A stretch of 47,244 bases of DNA from Paracoccaceae bacterium (GTDB taxonomy: Bacteria > Pseudomonadota > Alphaproteobacteria > Rhodobacterales > Rhodobacteraceae): NCBI GenBank assembly GCA_026706985.1, contig JAPOXR010000011.1, positions 1 to 47,244 on the forward strand. Direction: 5' to 3'. Of the stretch, positions 26,743-34,638 are shown piece by piece; position 1 is the first letter of the stretch, and the number at the start of each line of letters is the position of its first letter. Both the position numbers and the translations under genes were made by a program. The notes beneath the pieces were generated by a model. The model did not search any database, was not told the DNA's origin, and saw only the letters and a program-made list of their open reading frames with translations.

Positions 26743-27165
26743 TCACCGCTCCGGCGGCGGCAGATCCAGAATGCAGTCCCTGAGCGCCTCCGCCGCGGCC
26801 CTGTAATCACCGCCCCACTCTTCGCGCTCCAGGAACAGCAGGATCCGCGCCTCCGCGCAGACGGCGTGGTTATTCAGGTGGAAGGTCCGGCCGCCGTGTC
26901 TCTTGATACACGGTCCGGCGTAGGCGTCGGTACCGGCGTAGTGCCAGTGCCTCTCACCCCCGCGCGCCTTCTCCCGGTGGCAGCTGTCCTTAGGCGAGAG
27001 CTGTCCGGCGTGCGCGAGAAGAATTGAGGCGGCCGGGGCGTCAGGGGCCGCGGAGAGTCCGTCGGTGATAATGACTTCCGGCGGGCCGCCGGCCGCCGCG
27101 GATGCGGAAAACCCGAAGAGGGAAAGCGCGGCCGCGATGATCGATGCTGTGAGAATGTTCCTCAA
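26743..27165 (-). CDS. secreted Cys/His-rich protein, first gene of the leftward late operon
   Basis: 140 residues with a clear signal peptide (ILTASIIAAALSLFGFSASA). The mature part has CHREKARGGERHWHYAG and CIKRHGGRTFHLNNHAVC, resembling small extracytoplasmic YHYH-type modules, and ends in a helix. No named family recognised. TTGAGGA precedes the ATG. Being first in the lysis/packaging operon, a role in lysis (for example a spanin-like or amidase-inhibitor role) is possible but unproved. Confidence 0.65.
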   Translation of the reverse strand: MRNILTASIIAAALSLFGFSASAAAGGPPEVIITDGLSAAPDAPAASILLAHAGQLSPKDSCHREKARGGERHWHYAGTDAYAGPCIKRHGGRTFHLNNHAVCAEARILLFLEREEWGGDYRAAAEALRDCILDLPPPER

Positions 27166-27231
27166 GATAACCTCCGTGGAAAAGGGAACGGGAGGCGGCG
27201 CACTTACGGACGCCGCCGGGAATGAGTGTCG

Positions 27232-27305
27232 ATCATAGGCGGGAACGCGCCGCCGGGTCAGGTGACAGATGTCACCTGATACGTCCGTAATCCGTGTGCT
27301 ACTCC
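27232..27305. promoter_or_regulatory. divergent late promoter region with Mor-type palindrome
   Basis: The perfect palindrome TCAGGTGACA-GA-TGTCACCTGA covers 27258-27279. Leftward, 22 bases after the CACCT, is TATGAT (minus strand, 27237-27232), serving the packaging/lysis operon. Rightward, also 22 bases on, is TACTCC (27300-27305), in front of the dam-like gene. The same arms and the same 22-base spacing recur at 38094. No -35 box is needed or seen, as expected for an activator-dependent promoter. Confidence 0.75.
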
Positions 27306-27327
27306 GGGATTGCCGCCGCCGGCCTCA

Positions 27328-28143
27328 ATGGCCGGGCCGCAATCCGTGTCACCTGCCGAGCCGATCGCGCCGTTTGCCGGAGGGAAGAGACTTCTTGCCC
27401 GCCGCATCATCGGGCGTATCGAGGCCATCCCGCACAAGTGCTACGCCGAGCCGTTCGCCGGCATGGGAGGTGTGTTCCTGCGCCGCCGGCTGCGGCCGAA
27501 GTCCGAGATCATCAACGACATCAACGGCGAGATCGTCAACCTCTACCGCATCCTGCGCGAGCACCCCGCCGCGCTGGAGGCCTCGCTCGGGCTGATCCTG
27601 CCGGCACGCGCGGAGTGGGAGCGGCTGCTCAGGACGTCGCCGGACACGCTCACCGACATCCAGAGGGCGGCGCGCTGGGTTTTCCTGCAGAGGCAGAGCT
27701 ACGGCGGTGTGGTGGCTGACAGAGCATCTTCAGGCGACTTCGCACCCGGCACCGACGGACCCGCCCGGCTGCACCCGGAACGTCTGACGCGGCTGGTGCG
27801 CCGTGCCCATGTCCGGCTGCAGCGCGTCCACATCGAGAGTCTGGACTGGCATGATTTCATCCGGCGCTACGACCGGCCGCACACCCTGTTCTATCTCGAT
27901 CCGCCCTATTGGGGGCACGAGACCGACTACGGAAAAGGGATGTTCGCTCGGGAATGTTTCGGGCAAATGGCTGAACAGCTTGCCGGCATCCAGGGGCGGT
28001 TTATCATGAGCATCAACGACCGCCCGGAGATCCGGAAGCTGTTCACCTGGGCCCGTATCGAGGAGGTCGGGACGAAATACACAAAAGCTGGCAAAGATAT
28101 GCAGAGGGCGAAGTCGGTGACCGAACTCCTGATCAGCGGGTGA
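27328..28143 (+). CDS. Dam-like D12-class adenine-N6 DNA methyltransferase
   Basis: 271 residues. Motif I FAGGKRLLARRI / EPFAGMGGVFLR and motif IV YLDPPYWGHETDYG mark the D12 (alpha) class; the C-terminal EVGTKYTKAGKDM...VTELLI is typical too. It would methylate adenine in a short site and protect phage DNA. ATG 27328 is chosen; a TTG at 27310 would add six residues. It is transcribed away from the leftward late block from the shared palindrome region and faces the lysogeny operon. Confidence 0.88.
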   Translation: MAGPQSVSPAEPIAPFAGGKRLLARRIIGRIEAIPHKCYAEPFAGMGGVFLRRRLRPKSEIINDINGEIVNLYRILREHPAALEASLGLILPARAEWERLLRTSPDTLTDIQRAARWVFLQRQSYGGVVADRASSGDFAPGTDGPARLHPERLTRLVRRAHVRLQRVHIESLDWHDFIRRYDRPHTLFYLDPPYWGHETDYGKGMFARECFGQMAEQLAGIQGRFIMSINDRPEIRKLFTWARIEEVGTKYTKAGKDMQRAKSVTELLISG

Positions 28144-28167
28144 GTCCGGCTACCGGCTTCCCTCTGA

Positions 28168-28512
28168 TCAATCGGGAGGCTCCATACTGATTTCGTAACC
28201 AAACCGCTCAAGGTCCCATTCGGAGAGTTGAATGACACCGCAGCGGCAGCGCAGGCGACGGACCTCGCACCACCATGGGTGATCCCAGCGCAGGACCGTT
28301 CCGTTCCGCCGCCGGTGTTCTTCACTTGTCTTGGAGTCAAGCACTGCAACGTAGCGAAGATACGGTCTCGAGTCGACGACGCGCAGAATTCTCTGCCACC
28401 GCTCCCGCTTGTACTTGACCAGCTCCCTTACGACACCGGGAGGCTCCCAGCATTTTCGTGGGCCAGCCGTCACCGTGTTCGTCTCACGGTTTTCATTTCT
28501 TTCTTGTTCCAT
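28168..28512 (-). CDS. stand-alone MuF-like domain protein in the repressor operon
   Basis: 114 residues. LRVVDSRPYLRYVAVLDSKT, HRRRNGTVLRWDHPWW and LRCRCGVIQLSEWDLERFG match the C-terminal block of the MuF-like head protein at 20740-21561, including the DHPxW, CRC and QLS motifs; 19 bases (GGGTGATCCCAGCGCAGGA on the plus strand) are even identical between the two genes. The portal-binding N-terminal half is missing. ATG 28512 lies one base after the stop of the preceding gene, so it is coupled to the repressor operon and should be made in lysogens. A decoy that poisons head assembly of superinfecting relatives is a reasonable idea; a decayed duplicate is the alternative. Confidence 0.75.
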   Translation of the reverse strand: MEQERNENRETNTVTAGPRKCWEPPGVVRELVKYKRERWQRILRVVDSRPYLRYVAVLDSKTSEEHRRRNGTVLRWDHPWWCEVRRLRCRCGVIQLSEWDLERFGYEISMEPPD

Positions 28513-28513
28513 G

Positions 28514-28888
28514 CTACATGGAGCAGGGTCCCGTCGCGGCATCATGCAGCCTTTCAAACCACGTCAGGATTGCCTCTGACTCTCGTGCCTCTGCAATTTT
28601 GAGACGATCCGACGCTGCATTCACCAACTCCAGGTCGACCTCCAATATATCCCTTCCAACTCCAGCAAACAGTGCAGCGCCTAAGGCTTCTGTCGCCTCG
28701 AAGAGCTCCGCCCGCACGTCCATATAGCGCTCGAATAGTTCAAACACCTCCGCCAACTCAGTTAGACATCGACCATCATGTGCTCGCGCTTCGCTCGCGG
28801 CTGCACCCGTCACCACCACGGCTGACAGCAGCAGCAGGGTGCGGCACCTTGTGCGGGACTGACGTTTTCCGCAGCCGGTGAGAGTCAT
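28514..28888 (-). CDS. secreted helical protein in the repressor operon
   Basis: 124 residues with a signal peptide (TLLLLSAVVVTGAAASEARA) and a mature, mostly helical, Glu-rich part (LAEVFELFERYMDVRAELFE, then ILTWFERLHDAA) with two cysteines (near 41 and 122) that could form a disulfide. No family recognised. The ATG overlaps the repressor stop (ATGA). Expression with the repressor suggests a lysogenic-conversion or superinfection-exclusion role in the periplasm; this is inference from position only. Confidence 0.65.
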   Translation of the reverse strand: MTLTGCGKRQSRTRCRTLLLLSAVVVTGAAASEARAHDGRCLTELAEVFELFERYMDVRAELFEATEALGAALFAGVGRDILEVDLELVNAASDRLKIAEARESEAILTWFERLHDAATGPCSM

Positions 28889-29280
28889 CCGAGGCGGCGG
28901 GCCTTTCTGGCGGCGGCCAGCAGCGGGCAGTCCCGGCCCGGGCTGGCGAGCGGGCATTCGTCCGGCAGGCTGCTGAAGAACGCGGCCAGTTCTGTCAGCC
29001 ACTCCGCCGGCCAGACACCCATCCCTTCGACCGGCGGCGGGATTACGGGCACCTCCGGTAATTCGCGGCCGACGTGCGGCGGAGGCCCGATATAGAACTC
29101 CAGACCCAGAGCCTGACAGATCTTGTAGGCAATCGGGAGCGAAGGTTCGGCAGGACGATCGCTCCGAACATAGCTTTGAAATGTCGATACACTGACATCG
29201 GCCATCTTCGCCGCTGCATTCACAGACAGGTGTCGGTCGGCCAATACCTCCCGAATGATTACAGAAAATGGCTTCTCCAT
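28885..29280 (-). CDS. phage repressor (c-type, helix-turn-helix)
   Basis: 131 residues with an N-terminal Xre-like helix-turn-helix: SVNAAAKMADVSVSTFQSYV, then YKICQALGLEFYIGPPP. The C-terminal part is proline-rich and then helical. It is divergent from the ner-like gene at 29358 across a palindrome-rich interval, the classic lysogeny switch of transposable phages. A TATAAA on the minus strand (29294-29289) lies so close to the ATG that the mRNA would be almost leaderless, as with lambda cI made from its maintenance promoter. Confidence 0.82.
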   Translation of the reverse strand: MEKPFSVIIREVLADRHLSVNAAAKMADVSVSTFQSYVRSDRPAEPSLPIAYKICQALGLEFYIGPPPHVGRELPEVPVIPPPVEGMGVWPAEWLTELAAFFSSLPDECPLASPGRDCPLLAAARKARRLG

Positions 29281-29369
29281 ATTGGCAATTTATAGCCAAT
29301 TCTCACCATACGCACAATGCTATTGAATGGTTGTCACAATCATGGCATTGTGTTGCCATGATTGTGACA
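29281..29369. promoter_or_regulatory. operator region between repressor and ner-like gene
   Basis: Two inverted repeats lie between the divergent start codons. ATTGGC-N8-GCCAAT spans 29281-29300, right at the repressor start and over its likely -10. A perfect 16-base inverted repeat, TGTCACAATCATGGCA at 29332-29347 and its reverse complement at 29354-29369 with a 6-base spacer, covers the ner-like start codon. They are candidate binding sites for the repressor and the ner-like protein respectively. Confidence 0.65.
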
Positions 29370-29612
29370 GCGAATTTAGTCGAACTGATAGACGCTTACG
29401 CCGAGGTCGCCGGCCTGAGTCCGCATTCCGTTGGCCGGTACTCCGGTGGAAGCGGCGACTTCTACGGGAGATTGCAATCCGGCCGCGACGTCACGACGCG
29501 CCGCGCCGCCCGGGTAGTGCAGTGGCTTTCGGATCACTGGCCTGACGGTGCGGAATGGCCGGCGGACATTCCCCGCCCGCCGCCGGTGCCGCCGGCGGAC
29601 CGTGCCGCGTGA
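29358..29612 (+). CDS. ner/cro-like small DNA-binding regulator
   Basis: 84 residues: LVELIDAYAEVAGLSPHSVG, then GDFYGRLQSGRDVTTRRAAR, a compact helix-turn-helix protein found at this position in alphaproteobacterial transposable phages. It would repress the repressor promoter and tune early transcription. The ATG lies inside the right arm of the 38-base palindrome, so translation and operator overlap. Confidence 0.75.
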   Translation: MIVTANLVELIDAYAEVAGLSPHSVGRYSGGSGDFYGRLQSGRDVTTRRAARVVQWLSDHWPDGAEWPADIPRPPPVPPADRAA

Positions 29613-29887
29613 TGCACGCCGCCAGATTCGGGCACTCACCGCGCCTGCAGCGCGTCCACGCCCTTCTTTCGGACGGGCGTGAGCGGTCGACTCTTGAGAT
29701 TGTCACCGGCGCCCAGGTCTGCGCCGTGAACAGCTGCGTCGCCGAGCTCCGGGCCAACGGCTTCCACATCGAGTGCCGGCAGATCGGCCGGGGCGAGAAC
29801 GCGCTGTTTATGTACCGCATGCCGAGTCCCGAAAGATACGGCGGCGATCCCGATGACATGATGATTTCCCAGGGCGCAGGCCGGTGA
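29612..29887 (+). CDS. small winged-helix-like early protein
   Basis: 91 residues, ATG overlapping the previous stop (TGATG). RLQRVHALLSDGRERSTLEI, VNSCVAELRANGFHIECRQI looks like a winged helix-turn-helix used in phage regulators or replisome adaptors. No better name is justified. It is followed by transposase A with a 4-base overlap. Confidence 0.65.
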   Translation: MHAARFGHSPRLQRVHALLSDGRERSTLEIVTGAQVCAVNSCVAELRANGFHIECRQIGRGENALFMYRMPSPERYGGDPDDMMISQGAGR

Positions 29888-31854
29888 CCGACCGCTGGCA
29901 CCGGACCTCCTCCCTCGCCGGCCTTCCCGGAATGCCGAATACCGTCAGGCCGATCCAGCTCCACGGCGTCCGGCGCGGCTGGATCCGCCGGGAGGTTCCC
30001 CTCGGCCGGAGGAAAGTCCTCGAATGGCTAGAATCGTCGCTGCCCGCGGAGACGCGTGCGGCTCTGGCCGGCCACGGTGCGCCGCAGGTCCATTCTCCGC
30101 CTGCGGCCGTCCAGGCGGAAGACACCGCACAGAACGAGCGCAGTGGATGCGATGTGTCTTCCGCCGTCTTTTCCGGGGAATCCGCACAGGCCGCGCGTGC
30201 CGATGCCCGTCTTGAGATCACCGCCGCCTTCCGCCGCAGCCGCCGCGGCCCGTTCATTTCCGACCTGAAGGCGTGGGCGGCGCGGTATTCCGCCGACCCG
30301 GCCGCGTCCGGTGTCTCGGAGGAGACGCGCCGCCTCTATCCGTCGGTCGCCTGGAGCACGCTTCGGCGCTGGGTCAAAGCCCATTCCGGCGGCGGGGTGA
30401 CGGCGCTGCTGCCGCGGTCCGCCGGCCGCACTTCCGTTATCGATGCCGATCCGGGCCTGGCGGCCCTCATCGGCGGGTTGCTGGCCGGCAATCCGCACCA
30501 CATCACCGCGAACAACATCCGCCGCGCCGTCGAGGCGGAGTGCGGGATGACGCTGCATATTTCGCAGATCCGGCGCTGGGCGCGCCGCTGGCGGCGGGTC
30601 AATTCCCACCTGGTCTCGGCGGTCGCCGATCCCGACGGGCACCGGTCGCGCCTGATGCCGGCTTTCGGTGCCGCCGCCGCGGAGGTGGAGGAGCTGAACG
30701 GGGTGTGGGAGATCGACAGCTCCCCCGCCGACGTGATCTGCTCGGACGGGAAACGGCACGCCATCATCTGCGCCGTCGATGTCTGGTCGCGCCGGGCGCG
30801 CGTGGCCGTGGCGCCGGAATCCTGCTCGGCGGCGATCGCCGCGCTGATCCGGCGCTGTCTGCTCGACTGGGGCGTGCCCCGGATGATCGTGAGCGACGGC
30901 GGCGCCGACTACACATCGCGTCACATCCGCCGCGTCTATGACGATCTCGGCATCGCGCACCGGATCCTGCCCCCTTACAGCCCCGATAAAAAGCCGTTCA
31001 TCGAGCGTTTCATCGGCACCGTCAGCCGGGACCTTTTCACACAGCTGCCCGGCTTCTGCGGCCACAGTGTCGCCGACCGGCAGCGGCTGAGGGACCGCCG
31101 GTCCTTCGCCGCCCGCCGGGGCGAAACCGACACCGCCGCGTTCAGCTGCGCCCTGAGCGCCGGGGACCTGCAGCGGCACATCGACGGCTGGTGCGCGGAT
31201 ATCTACGGCCGCGAGCCGCATTCCGGTCTCGGCGGCCTCAGCCCGTTCGGGCGGGCGGCGGGCTGGACCGGCGGCATCCGAACCGTCGGCGAGCGCGGTC
31301 TCGACATACTGCTCGCGCCGGCCGCCGGCGACGGCACCCGCACCGTCGGCAAGAAGGGCATCAGGGTGGACGGTGCGGATTACATCGCGCCGGAACTCGG
31401 CCGCCACATGGGCGAGCGGGTGCACGTGCGGCGGGATCCGGCCTCGCCGGACCGCATATACGTTTTCACGCTGCGGGATGCGCCGGGTGTCCGGGGCGGC
31501 GAATTCATCTGCATTGCCGAGGATCCCGGCCGCACCGCCGCCGACCGGCGGCGTATCGCCGTCGCCGCGAAGGCCGCCTGGCGCGCCCGCAACCGTGACG
31601 AGCGCAGGCTGGCGCGTGACATGCGGACGGCCGGGAGTCCGGCGGCGGCGATCGGCACGGTGCTGGACCTGGCGGCTGCCGCGGCCTCGAAGGTGACGGC
31701 GCTGCCGCACCGGGGCGGCGAGCACACCAGCGACGGACTTGAGGCGGCCCGCCGGGCGGCGCGCGCCTCCGAGCAGGCGTCCCGCAGGGATCGCGGCGAC
31801 AGGGAGGCCGACGGCGACGACCTCCTGATGAAATTCTACGAGGGGAGCTACTGA
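29884..31854 (+). CDS. transposase A (MuA-like DDE transposase)
   Basis: 656 residues. N-terminal DNA-binding part, then an rve catalytic domain with the three acidic residues in WEIDSSPADVI, IVSDGGADYTS and PFIERFIGTVSRDLF, then a Mu-C-type beta barrel (DYIAPELGRHMGERVHVRRD) and a basic helical tail ending MKFYEGSY. It cuts and joins phage ends in integration and replicative transposition. The B ATPase follows directly. Confidence 0.93.
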   Translation: MTDRWHRTSSLAGLPGMPNTVRPIQLHGVRRGWIRREVPLGRRKVLEWLESSLPAETRAALAGHGAPQVHSPPAAVQAEDTAQNERSGCDVSSAVFSGESAQAARADARLEITAAFRRSRRGPFISDLKAWAARYSADPAASGVSEETRRLYPSVAWSTLRRWVKAHSGGGVTALLPRSAGRTSVIDADPGLAALIGGLLAGNPHHITANNIRRAVEAECGMTLHISQIRRWARRWRRVNSHLVSAVADPDGHRSRLMPAFGAAAAEVEELNGVWEIDSSPADVICSDGKRHAIICAVDVWSRRARVAVAPESCSAAIAALIRRCLLDWGVPRMIVSDGGADYTSRHIRRVYDDLGIAHRILPPYSPDKKPFIERFIGTVSRDLFTQLPGFCGHSVADRQRLRDRRSFAARRGETDTAAFSCALSAGDLQRHIDGWCADIYGREPHSGLGGLSPFGRAAGWTGGIRTVGERGLDILLAPAAGDGTRTVGKKGIRVDGADYIAPELGRHMGERVHVRRDPASPDRIYVFTLRDAPGVRGGEFICIAEDPGRTAADRRRIAVAAKAAWRARNRDERRLARDMRTAGSPAAAIGTVLDLAAAAASKVTALPHRGGEHTSDGLEAARRAARASEQASRRDRGDREADGDDLLMKFYEGSY

Positions 31855-32841
31855 ATGAACGAGAAAATCCACCATCTGCGCCCGGCCCTCGCGGTCGAGT
31901 GCGAGGAGCAGATGGGCCGCCTCGGCCTGTCGCAGAACCGGGCGGCGCGCCGCATCGGCATCTCCGCCGCGGCGCTGAGCCAGTGGCGGCACGGCTGCTA
32001 CAGCGGTGACTCGGCCGGTATCGAGGACCGGGTGCGCAGATGGCTGTCCACCGAGGACGAGGTCGAGGGCAACAGCCCCGGCGACGACCGGCTTGACCGG
32101 CATCTTGAATTCCGCGTGACCCGCGAGATCGCGTCGCGTCTCGCGCACGCCCAGGCGACCGGCGACATCGTCCTGGTGAAGGGATCCTCAGGCACCGGCA
32201 AAAGCTGGGCCGCCCGGCGCTTCGCCGAGACGCATTCGGCCACGCACTGCGTGACGGTGACAGGAGCGGTCAGGAGCCTCGCCGGTCTTCTCGGCATGGT
32301 GGTGCGGGCAACCGGATCGTCCGGCGCGGTCCGCTCGGCGCTCGAGGCCGAGCAGGCGGCGGTCGCGAACCTCCGTGGCCGCAATTCACTGCTGATAGTC
32401 GACGAGGCCCATCATCTATCATCCAGACTTCTCGACGAGCTGCGCTGCATCCGCGACCTGGCCGGCTGCGGCCTGGCGCTGATCGGCGACTGGAGCATCG
32501 ACCTGCCGCTCGCCCGCTGCCCGCAGGTGGTCGGCCGGATCGGCGGAAGGGTGCAGCGGCGCGAGCCGTCCAGGGCCGATGTCGATCTGATGGTCTCGGC
32601 CTTTCTTGAGCGCCCCGCCGGGGGCGGCGCGGTCAGGACCGGTCTGGAGGTCGCGTGCCGCCCCGGCGGTTTCCACCGCCTGCGCCGGACGCTGGCCGAT
32701 GCCTGGAGGCTCGCGCACATCGAGGACCGGGACACGGTCACTGACGCCGACCTGATGATGGCGGCGTACGGAACCGCGCCGCAGGCGGGCACCGGTGACG
32801 GGCCGGCCGGCGGCACGGCAAGGGCGGAGGCGTCCGCCTGA
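31855..32841 (+). CDS. transposition protein B (MuB-like AAA ATPase)
   Basis: 328 residues: an N-terminal helix-turn-helix (GLSQNRAARRIGISAAALSQ), then an AAA domain with Walker A VKGSSGTGKSWAARRF and Walker B LLIVDEAHHLSSRLLDELRC, a sensor LALIGDWSID and a C-terminal helical domain. It coats target DNA and recruits the A transposase, and gives target immunity. It is one base from the end of A. Confidence 0.93.
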   Translation: MNEKIHHLRPALAVECEEQMGRLGLSQNRAARRIGISAAALSQWRHGCYSGDSAGIEDRVRRWLSTEDEVEGNSPGDDRLDRHLEFRVTREIASRLAHAQATGDIVLVKGSSGTGKSWAARRFAETHSATHCVTVTGAVRSLAGLLGMVVRATGSSGAVRSALEAEQAAVANLRGRNSLLIVDEAHHLSSRLLDELRCIRDLAGCGLALIGDWSIDLPLARCPQVVGRIGGRVQRREPSRADVDLMVSAFLERPAGGGAVRTGLEVACRPGGFHRLRRTLADAWRLAHIEDRDTVTDADLMMAAYGTAPQAGTGDGPAGGTARAEASA

Positions 32842-32896
32842 CTGGGCGGGCCGTCCGGCCCGCCGGCAATGGAACAACACAGCACAGGGGAGACAG

Positions 32897-33217
32897 ATGA
32901 TGTGGAAATACACCGATTTGAGGCGCGCGCGCGCGTATCTCGCCGAAATCACGGGAGTCCTCGGCGATCCGCACAGGCAGCCGCGCTCCGAGCGCGAGAT
33001 GATCGCCGTGTGGATTCTCTACGGCGAGACTGAGCTGCGTATCGACGAGATCGCCGATCTTTTCGGAATCGACACTGACCGCGCGCTGCGCGCGCTGCGG
33101 TATGCCGGCGCACTGTTCGCGCCGCCGGTGCCGGCGGACCGCGCCGAGTCACTGGCGCGCACGGTTGAGGCGCTCAGGTCCCGCCGCAGCGCGATGATGC
33201 ACGGAGCGCTGTCATGA
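32897..33217 (+). CDS. small early protein with helix-turn-helix, unknown
   Basis: 106 residues from ATG 32897 after a GGGGAGA site. The middle, SEREMIAVWILYGETELRID then EIADLFGIDTDRALRALRYA, resembles the DnaA domain IV fold of the next gene, though it lacks the DnaA-box signature. Overlaps the next gene by 4 bases. A DNA-binding partner of that gene is a guess. Confidence 0.6.
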   Translation: MMWKYTDLRRARAYLAEITGVLGDPHRQPRSEREMIAVWILYGETELRIDEIADLFGIDTDRALRALRYAGALFAPPVPADRAESLARTVEALRSRRSAMMHGALS

Positions 33218-33732
33218 GTGCCCCGGCGGTATGCGTTCTCAGGGCGGGCGACCGCCCGGAGGCGCCGGCCCTGCGGTCCGCGCGGGCGATGAAGATCATC
33301 CGCGCGGTCTCGGACTCGTTCGGTTTTTCTCCCAGCGTGGTGACGGGACCGGACCGGACGTTCAGCGTGTCGTGGGCGCGGCAGACGGCGATGTGGCTGG
33401 TCAGACGTGAGACCGGCCTGTCGAATCCGGAAATCGGACGGCTGTTCGGCGTCCGTGACAGCACCACGGTGCTCCGCTCGCTCGAGCGCGTGGAACGGAA
33501 ACTCGCCGGTGATCCCGACCTGCGGAGGTGGATGAACGGAATGCGCGCGAGTTGCGCGGCGCGTCCCGCCGGTCCGCCGGCTGCGGCCGGGGACGCGGAG
33601 GCGCGCACCGCCATCGCGCGCATGGCGCACGAGCTGATCACGATGCGCAACCGCCTGGATGAGATGTCGGTCCGCCTGTCGGAGCTGAGCCGGGCACAGT
33701 CAGAGACAGTAAAGGAGATTCTGAATGACTGA
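33214..33732 (+). CDS. DnaA-domain-IV-like DNA-binding protein
   Basis: 172 residues. The stretch from about 28 to 95 (IIRAVSDSFGFSPSVVTGPD, ARQTAMWLVRRETGLSNPEI, GRLFGVRDSTTVLRSLERVE) follows the layout of DnaA domain IV, including ARQxAMWL and the FGxRDxTTV recognition helix. No ATPase domain is present. The C-terminal third is a coiled coil. Such a protein may bind DnaA boxes to hijack or block host initiation. The start overlaps the previous stop (ATGA). Confidence 0.8.
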   Translation: MSAPAVCVLRAGDRPEAPALRSARAMKIIRAVSDSFGFSPSVVTGPDRTFSVSWARQTAMWLVRRETGLSNPEIGRLFGVRDSTTVLRSLERVERKLAGDPDLRRWMNGMRASCAARPAGPPAAAGDAEARTAIARMAHELITMRNRLDEMSVRLSELSRAQSETVKEILND

Positions 33733-34387
33733 ACAACAACAGATTCAAACCGGCGCCGACGGCGTCATCGAAATCGACGGGCAGAAATACATGCGCGACG
33801 CCCGGGAGCGGCTGGTGCCGGTCGGCGCTGTCCGCCCGCAGGACCAGCTGATGGACGAGATGGTCAGGAAGGTGACGGCGCACGCCCTGGAACTGAGCGA
33901 CCGGGTCGCCCGGTTCCGGTCGCACACGGTTTTCGACATCGACAGTTTCGACGAGCTGCTGGCCGGCGAATACGGCGGTCACCGCCGGAAATCGGTGAAG
34001 GGCAACCGCACCTACATGACATTCGACGGCCTGATGAAGCTCCAGGTCCAGGTCTCGGAGAGGATAGCCTTCGGGCCGGAGCTGCAGGTTGCCGCTGATC
34101 TGGTCGACGAGTGCCTGGCGGAATGGTCGCGGGAGACCCGCGACGAGATCCGCGCGGTGGTCAGTCACGCGTTCAACGTGGACAAAGAGGGCGAGGTTCC
34201 GAAAGCGGCCATATTCTCGCTGCTGCGGCTGGATATCGACGACGCGCGCTGGAAACAGGCGATGGAGGCGGTGCGCGACGCGATGCGGGTCACTGGATCG
34301 AAAAGTTACATCCGCATCTACCGCCGCGCCGCGCCTGACGCCCCGTGGCAGCCGGTCACGATCGACATCGCGAAGGCGGCGGCATGA
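33725..34387 (+). CDS. DUF3164 family protein
   Basis: 220 residues matching DUF3164 of Mu-like early regions: DGQKYMRDARERLVPVGAVR, QDQLMDEMVRKVTAHALELS, GHRRKSVKGNRTYMTFDGLM, then helical KQAMEAVRDAMRVTGSKSYI. Probably a DNA-binding or host-takeover protein; function not established. Overlaps its neighbour by 8 bases. Confidence 0.88.
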   Translation: MTEQQQIQTGADGVIEIDGQKYMRDARERLVPVGAVRPQDQLMDEMVRKVTAHALELSDRVARFRSHTVFDIDSFDELLAGEYGGHRRKSVKGNRTYMTFDGLMKLQVQVSERIAFGPELQVAADLVDECLAEWSRETRDEIRAVVSHAFNVDKEGEVPKAAIFSLLRLDIDDARWKQAMEAVRDAMRVTGSKSYIRIYRRAAPDAPWQPVTIDIAKAAA

Positions 34388-34638
34388 GCGGCCCGGATCC
34401 GACCCGCCGTGAGGCCCGGCTGGCGCTTGCGCTGGCCGGGGCCGTGCTCCGGGAGCGCGCGGAGATCAGGCACTTCCATGACGGCGCCGCTGACGCCGAC
34501 GGGAATTTCCCGGATGAGGGCGACCGTCTGATGTTCGAGAACGCCGACAGGCAGCTGCGTGCCGACCGGGATCTTCTGGAGGATTTCGGGGTGGACATCA
34601 ACGACCTGCGGGACGTGAGAAGGGCGGTGTGCGGATGA
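34384..34638 (+). CDS. small early protein with a DADGxF module
   Basis: 84 residues, overlapping both neighbours by 4 bases. DGAADADGNFPDEGDRLMFE then LRADRDLLEDFGVDINDL resembles residues 25-70 of the gene at 35618, so the two genes on either side of the MT-A70 methylase appear to share one module. No known family. Confidence 0.6.
   Translation: MSGPDPTRREARLALALAGAVLRERAEIRHFHDGAADADGNFPDEGDRLMFENADRQLRADRDLLEDFGVDINDLRDVRRAVCG

Noticed and set aside
27166-27327. A leader peptide or small RNA in the divergent interval
   Set aside because: The interval is fully explained by the palindrome and its two promoters; no terminator or conserved hairpin beyond that.
30028-32148. 706-codon minus-strand frame opposite transposase A and B
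   Set aside because: Shadow of two well-supported transposition genes; composition is Arg/Pro/Ala-rich and no motif is present.
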